Assembly: GCF_001940525.2 (NCBI RefSeq) | Contig: NZ_CP019437.1 | Span: 1 to 42,500, forward strand | Direction of reading: 5' to 3' | Origin: Thioclava nitratireducens | GTDB taxonomy: Bacteria; Pseudomonadota; Alphaproteobacteria; Rhodobacterales; Rhodobacteraceae | Length of the DNA: 42,500 nucleotides | Program-made: the position numbers and the translations under genes | The notes under the pieces: model-generated | Database searches by the model: none | What the model was told of the DNA's origin: nothing | The model's input: only the letters and a program-made list of their open reading frames with translations | Shown here: in pieces, positions 35,948 to 42,500 of the stretch | How positions within the stretch are numbered: position 1 is the first letter of the stretch | Layout: every line of letters begins with the position of its first letter

Positions 35948-36064
35948 TTCAAGCGAGTCCCGGTTTCTGCTTGGTATCGGGGGCAATCCATATTTCGGCA
36001 AAGCTAATTTCAATGTTGCCTATCAATTTACTATTTTGATAGACATAAATGTGCCAAGCAAAAT

Positions 36065-37096
36065 ATGGAGATGATAGGCATGACGCCTCTCAGCAGCATC
36101 GCCATGAGCGCCTATACAGATCTGGTGCGCCTTCTCAGGGATGACGCCCTGTCCGGTGTGGAGGGTAAACCGGCGCTCAAAGAACGCGGCGAGAAGGGTT
36201 ACTGGTACGCGGCCCGTCGCGTCGGAACCGAGATGCGCTTCATCTATATCGGCGAAGACAGCGATGAGACGCGGGCGCGGATCGAACGCATCGAGGAACT
36301 CCGCGCGACCGCGAAGGACCGACAGGCAGAGCGGTCGCGGCTGGTCCGGCTCTTGCGCGCCGAGGGCATGACGCCAACGGACCGGGCGACCGGCTCCATC
36401 CTCTCCGCCATGGCGGCGGCCGGGACATTCCGGCTGGGCGGCACCATTGTCGGAACGAATGCGTTTCGACTTTATGAAGGTGAGCTGGGCATTCGCCTCC
36501 CTTTGGGTGGGATGGCCAATACTGGCGATATCGACATCGCGCAGTTCGAAAAGCTGAGCATCGCCCTGCAGGATCAGGTCGAGCCGGGGCTGGCCGAGAC
36601 GTTCTCGGCGCTGAAGTTCGATTCCGTGCCCGGGCTCGACAAGGGCCGGACCTGGCGATGGGCGCAGGGTGGCAGCGGCCAGCTCGTCGAGTTTCTGACG
36701 CCCGCCTTCGGGAGCGAGACCATCCGCGACCTGCCCGCACTGGGCGTGGGGGCGCAGGCGCTGAACTACCTCAACTTCCTGATTGCCGAACCGATCTTTG
36801 CTGCGGCCCTCTATCGGTCTGGCATTCTCGTGCAGGTGCCGCGCCCCGAGCGCTTCGCCATCCACAAGCTGATCATCGCGGATCGACGGCGGGACGGATC
36901 AGGAAGCCTGAAATCTTCCAAGGATCGCGAACAGGCAGCCTTCCTGATCGAAGCGATGGCAGAGGACAGGCCCGATGATCTGTCGCGGGCCTACAGGACC
37001 GCGATGGAGGTCGGACCGCGCTGGCGCGAGCATATCGGCAATTCGTTGAAGCGCATGCCCGAGACGAAATCCATACTCGAGAACTTGGATACGTAA
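36065..37096 (+). CDS. GSU2403-type nucleotidyltransferase-fold protein
   Basis: A protein of about 340 residues resembling the GSU2403 nucleotidyltransferase-fold family. It has an N-terminal helical region (SAYTDLVRLLRDDAL ... GYWYAARRVG, RFIYIGEDSDETRARI), then a FRLGGTIVGTNAFRLYEGELG segment with GDIDIAQFEKLSIAL, where Asp-Ile-Asp looks like the metal-binding pair of the NTase fold. The C-terminal half has PERFAIHKLIIADRR. The function of the family is not established; some NTase-fold proteins are toxins or modifiers. Start could be 36065 or 36080, the latter with GGAG upstream. It is not part of the sugar locus. Confidence 0.75.
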   Translation: MEMIGMTPLSSIAMSAYTDLVRLLRDDALSGVEGKPALKERGEKGYWYAARRVGTEMRFIYIGEDSDETRARIERIEELRATAKDRQAERSRLVRLLRAEGMTPTDRATGSILSAMAAAGTFRLGGTIVGTNAFRLYEGELGIRLPLGGMANTGDIDIAQFEKLSIALQDQVEPGLAETFSALKFDSVPGLDKGRTWRWAQGGSGQLVEFLTPAFGSETIRDLPALGVGAQALNYLNFLIAEPIFAAALYRSGILVQVPRPERFAIHKLIIADRRRDGSGSLKSSKDREQAAFLIEAMAEDRPDDLSRAYRTAMEVGPRWREHIGNSLKRMPETKSILENLDT

Positions 37097-37187
37097 CCGC
37101 TGTACCCAGACCGAAATCCGGCGACTGCTGAGGAGTTGCGCGACGACCCGATGACCGAACGCCTCAAGGCGAGCACAATTGGTTCAG

Positions 37188-37461
37188 CATATGCGGGCCA
37201 CCGGTGAGGAACTGGTGGCCCCCGAGGGCTTCATCCTCGCGGTCCCCGACACCCCAAGGCTCTCAGAGCGCGCTCAAGCGGCTCAAGCCTTCGACCCGGC
37301 GGCGGTTCCTGTCGATCGCCTTCGACGTCGCCGAACCCGATGCGGAGACCCGCGTGATCGCCGCCGAGACCGGCCTGCGGGTCGCGCAGGTGGTGCCTCT
37401 GGTGCGCCTCGCCGGGCATATCCGCAAGCTCTCGCGCATGGATATGGAGGAAAGCGTCGGC
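37188..37461 (+). pseudogene. Fragment of a CbbQ/NorQ-type AAA+ ATPase
   Basis: A decayed fragment about 90 codons long. One frame reads RATGEELVAPEGFILAV. After a frame change near 37240-37260 another reads SQSALKRLKPSTRRRFLSIA and continues through TGLRVAQVVPLVRLAGHIRKLSRMD. This matches the C-terminal part of the MoxR-like ATPases that activate Rubisco (CbbQ) or nitric oxide reductase (NorQ), which normally have NPGYQS..LK.LKPSTRQRF. The Walker A half and the very C-terminus are missing. It marks a lost gene at the edge of the catabolic region. Confidence 0.65.
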
Positions 37462-37909
37462 CCATACAATGCTTCGGACGGCCGGCAGCAGGAGACTCCT
37501 GCAGGGTCGTAGCCCAAGCAGTGGTAGCTGCGGCAGGGCTGAATGGCCGGTTTGACGCCGACAGCCCCCCAGTGAGCAGTTCCTCCGCGGGAATGCTGAC
37601 GAAGCGATCTTGATTTCGCGCGTTCTCGCGACTGGTACGAAAAATGATCCCGGAATCGGAGCCGCCGAGTTTCTCATTTTCAAAAAATGCTAAGAATATG
37701 CGTCCGTTTTTCTTTCCATCAAAACAGAAAAAAGCTAAGGTCAACTCGGAAAGAATTTTCTTCGGAAGATACTGAGTTAAAATGCAAAGTTACGCGAAAT
37801 TTGCGCAAACCTATGCGCAAAAGAACCGCAAAGCTTTGCTTGAAACTCGCCAGAATCTAATAACAAATTCAGCGTACAGCCCGCAACGTTGCGCGCAATC
37901 CTACGTGGG
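37462..37909. other. Intergenic decayed region
   Basis: No gene is recognised. The stretch 37660-37800 is AT-rich compared with its neighbours. It contains the second TTTGCG repeat module (37800-37839), listed separately. Minus-strand open frames of 80-150 codons here have no recognisable product. Confidence 0.45.
37800..37839. repeat. TTTGCG repeat module, copy 2 (inverted)
   Basis: Contains TTTGCGCAAA (37800-37809), the complement of TTTGCGCATAGGTTTGCGC (37803-37821; 18 of 19 bases match copy 1 at 7737-7755) and GCAAAGCTTTGC (37828-37839). All three occur in copy 1 in the opposite orientation. A further TGCAAAG and GCGAAA precede it at 37783-37798. This is a likely binding site for a RamB/PccR-like regulator or another direct-repeat binder. 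Confidence 0.6.
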
Positions 37910-38047
37910 TTGTCGGGAACGACGTTTGGCACGATTGTGCTACATGTGACGCCAGAGGCAGACCTTGGCGGGCCACTGGCGTTGGTCCGAGATGGAGACC
38001 GCATCCGGCTTTCGGCAATGCACAAATCAATTGACCTGCTCCCCTGA
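37910..38047 (+). pseudogene. 3' fragment of an IlvD/Edd family dehydratase gene
   Basis: The frame reads SGTTFGTIVLHVTPEADLGG then PLALVRDGDRIRLSAMHKSI, and DLL before a stop. This matches the C-terminal region of IlvD/Edd-type dehydratases (dihydroxyacid, gluconate, arabonate or xylonate). Upstream of the SGT the expected R-S-D-A-R/RISDARM context is missing, so the fragment is truncated on both sides. Its end coincides with the left end of the second IS element at 38032. Only about 45 codons remain. Confidence 0.75.
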
Positions 38048-38096
38048 AATGTTCTCGTTTTGAGGTTAGCCTGTTCTCCAGACGAGGAGACAGACG

Positions 38097-39290
38097 ATGA
38101 AGAGAAGCCGGTTCAGCGAAGAGCAGATCATTGGCATCCTGAAGGAGCACCAGGCCGGGCTGGGCGCGAAGGAGCTGTGCCGTAAGCATGGCATCAGCGA
38201 CGCGACCTTCTACAAGTGGCGCTCGAGATATGGCGGCATGGAGGTGTCGGACGCCCGCCGGCTGAAGGCGCTGGAGGCCGAGAACGCGAAGCTGAAGAGT
38301 TGGAGGGATCAGCAAAGGCCCCAGTGGGGCGTTTGCCCCGAACAACGCTGGCCGACCAGATGCTCGACGTCGCGACGCTGAAGGAGATGTTGGGAATGGG
38401 AGCAGGCGAACGCCATGCGTTCGAGAGAGCCTGCGGACGCTTCTCAGGCCCGGTTCGAGGCGGCGCGCCGTGGACTGGGCCATGAAGGAGAAGAGCTACT
38501 CGCAGCGGCGGGCCTGTGCGCTGGCCGGGATCGACCCGCGCGTGTATCGGCGGCAGCCGACCAGACCGGAGGACCGGGAGTTGCGCGAGCGGCTGCAGGA
38601 GTTGTCGGGCGAGAGGCGGAGGTTCGGATATCGGCGTCTGCACATCCTGCTGCGGCGGGAGGGCTGGGCGTTGAACTGGAAGAAGCTCTCCCGGATCTAC
38701 CGGGAAGAAGGCTTAACAGTCGTAAACGGGGCGGTCGCAAGCGGGCACTGGGAACCAGGGCGCCGATGGCGATCCCGCAGGGGCCGAACCAGCGCTGGAG
38801 CCTCGACTTCGTGTCGGACAGCCTCAGCGATGGCCGCCGCTTCCGGATCCTGTGCGTGATCGACGACTTCAGCCGGGAATGTCTGGCTGCGGTCGTCGAC
38901 ACCTCGCTCTCCGGCATCCGGGTCGCCCGGGAGCTGGACCGGATCGCCGAGGTCAGAGGCCATCCCTGCATGAAGGTCAGCGATAATGGGACCGTGCTGA
39001 CCAGCAACGCCATCCTCAAATGGCAGGAGGAGCGCCGGGTCGAATGGCACTACATCGCGCCGGGGAAACCGATGCAGAACGGCTTTGTCGAGAGCTTCAA
39101 TGGCCGCCTCAGGAACGAATGCCTCAACGAGCATCTGTTCGCCAACCTGCGTCATGCCCGCAGTCTGATCGCGGCGTGGCGTGATGACTACAACCATCAC
39201 CGCCCCCACACGAGCCTCGACGGGCTCACCCCGTGGGAGTATCACCAAAGGTCGAAAGAGGACCAAACCCTGAACAGAGCTAACCTATAA
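38097..39290 (+). pseudogene. IS3-family transposase genes orfA and orfB, disrupted
   Basis: orfA starts MKRSRFSEEQIIGILKEHQA and is normal up to ENAKLK at 38298. About 50 extra bases with a hairpin then interrupt it before the frame resumes as [15 protein letters not shown]. orfB begins around 38470 ([20 protein letters not shown]) and runs to EEGLTV. It then loses one base near 38721 and resumes in another frame as [15 protein letters not shown] to a stop at 39290. The DDE residues are still present ([28 protein letters not shown]). At least two frame-disrupting changes make it inactive by itself. Confidence 0.85.
38313..38337. repeat. REP-like hairpin inserted in orfA of the second IS
   Basis: An imperfect palindrome GCAAAGGCCCC/GGGGCGTTTGC (10 of 11 pairs) with a 3-base AGT loop. 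It lies inside about 50 bases (around 38299-38348) that have no counterpart in the intact relative at 8089-9341. It looks like a small palindromic unit inserted into the transposase gene. Confidence 0.6.
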
Positions 39291-39377
39291 ACGCGGACTC
39301 GAAGGGGAGCAGGTCAAGCACAACGCAAGAGACCGCCCGAAGGCGGCTGTGAGCGTATGGATATGACTTAGAAGATT

Positions 39378-39454
<77 letters not shown>

Positions 39455-39476
39455 TCCGTTGAGCTTTTGCCTTTTG

Positions 39477-39561
39477 TCAGGTTATGAGCCTGACGCGGCG
39501 ATCGCGTTTTTCAAACTCTCGAGTAGAGTTTGTCTCGCTTGCGGGGTGCTCGATCCCGCGT
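39477..39561 (-). pseudogene. Broken partial copy of tRNA-fMet
   Basis: The 19 bases TCAGGTTATGAGCCTGACG at 39477-39495 are identical to the anticodon arm of the real tRNA-fMet (39411-39429). The 15 bases at 39547-39561 match its 5' acceptor end (39441-39455) at 14 of 15 positions. In the real gene 11 bases separate these parts; here 51 do. The extra bases include a perfect 8-bp hairpin CAAACTCT/AGAGTTTG (39512-39532). The T-arm and 3' end are missing. It lies in the spacer between 5S and tRNA-fMet. Confidence 0.7.
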
Positions 39562-39649
39562 TTGTTCCCGAGGGCATTTAGTGTTTGCGATCGGGATTTT
39601 GTTTGTCATCGTTTTTTGAGAGATGAAGTTTTTCGTCGCTTCTTTCTAG

Positions 39650-39766
39650 GTTTGGCGGTGACCTACTCTCCCACGTCTTAAGACGCAGTACCATTGGCGC
39701 GACGGCACTTAACGGCCGGGTTCGGAATGGAGCCGGGTGTTTTGCTCGTGCTATGACCACCAAACC
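39650..39766 (-). rRNA. rrf: 5S ribosomal RNA
   Basis: On the minus strand the sequence begins GGTTTGGTGGTCATAGCACG and ends GGTCACCGCCAAACC. The ends pair as the 5S stem, and the internal CCGAACCCGGCCGTTAAG is the conserved 5S loop region. Length is about 117 bases; ends are estimated to within a few bases. Confidence 0.94.
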
Positions 39767-39849
39767 GAGGAAGAAGCGATGAAGTTCAAGTCGTACACTT
39801 TGTATTGTGCATGCTGTTTGATCGGTTACCAGAGGTCTGGCTACTACCG

Positions 39850-42500
<2,651 letters not shown>

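Larger units (their letters stand above)
38032..39316 (+). mobile_element. IS3-family insertion sequence, decayed
   Basis: About 1285 bases, with inverted repeats sharing TGACCTGCTCCCCT: direct from 38032, complementary ending at 39316. The ends are similar to, but not the same as, those of the first element, so they are related IS species rather than copies. It encodes orfA and orfB on the plus strand, both broken. No target duplication is seen. It truncates the dehydratase fragment on its left and borders the rRNA operon on its right. Confidence 0.85.

Noticed and set aside
37777..38025. 82-codon minus-strand frame
   Set aside because: It is the complement of the dehydratase fragment, which has a clear family match on the plus strand.
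39481..39561. A second functional tRNA
   Set aside because: Only the anticodon arm and a 5' acceptor part are present; T-arm and 3' acceptor are missing and the spacing is wrong.

Overview
The window is GC-rich (AT-rich only in a few intergenic stretches) and looks like the chromosome of an alphaproteobacterium, most likely a Rhodobacterales member of the Paracoccus/Rhodobacter/Thioclava type. The basis is the dnaA-dnaN-recF-gyrB block, the alphaproteobacterial style of the proteins and rRNA, a 23S-5S-tRNA-fMet order, and a rhizobial/Brucella-like erythritol locus. The genus is an inference; no 16S sequence is present.

Layout. (1) 1-7685: replication block on the + strand: dnaA, dnaN, recF, a VOC-family gene, a LysE-family exporter gene and gyrB. 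(2) 7686-9864: no host gene recognised. It holds an array of TTTGCG repeats, then an apparently intact IS3-family element (8089-9341), then about 520 bases with nothing recognisable. (3) 9865-19354: a sugar/polyol catabolic cluster. A fused dihydroxyacetone-kinase-type kinase and a TIM-barrel sugar isomerase (-) diverge from a split transketolase, an SDR dehydrogenase and a three-gene TRAP transporter (+). A LysR regulator (-) closes it. (4) 19567-35850: an unusually complete erythritol locus. eryA-eryB-eryC-eryD-eryR-like genes (-) diverge from a DUF2291 gene and a sugar ABC transporter (+). Then come tpiA-like eryH, rpiB-like eryI, class I FBPase and class II aldolase (-), which diverge from a full-length transketolase (+). 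(5) 36065-38047: a GSU2403-type nucleotidyltransferase-fold gene, then decayed DNA with a fragment of a CbbQ/NorQ-type ATPase and a fragment of an IlvD/Edd-type dehydratase. (6) 38032-39316: a second, decayed IS3-family element. (7) 39378-42500: an rRNA operon on the minus strand (tRNA-fMet, 5S, most of 23S), with a broken partial copy of tRNA-fMet in the 5S-tRNA spacer.

How it works together. Erythritol taken up by the ABC system would be phosphorylated (EryA), oxidised (EryB), epimerised (EryC) and isomerised twice (EryH, EryI) to D-erythrose 4-phosphate. The co-located aldolase, bisphosphatase and transketolase could take this C4 sugar through sedoheptulose 1,7-bisphosphate to pentose phosphates without transaldolase; that step is inference. 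The TRAP/kinase/split-transketolase cluster next door is not a pathway I can name with certainty. Its parts match those known from apiose and tetritol/erythrulose breakdown, and its likely kinase product could feed EryH/EryI. This pair of clusters is the best candidate here for an undescribed system.

The catabolic region lies between gyrB and an rRNA operon. It has an IS3-family element on each side and inverted copies of the same TTTGCG repeat module near each edge, which suggests an acquired or rearranged island.
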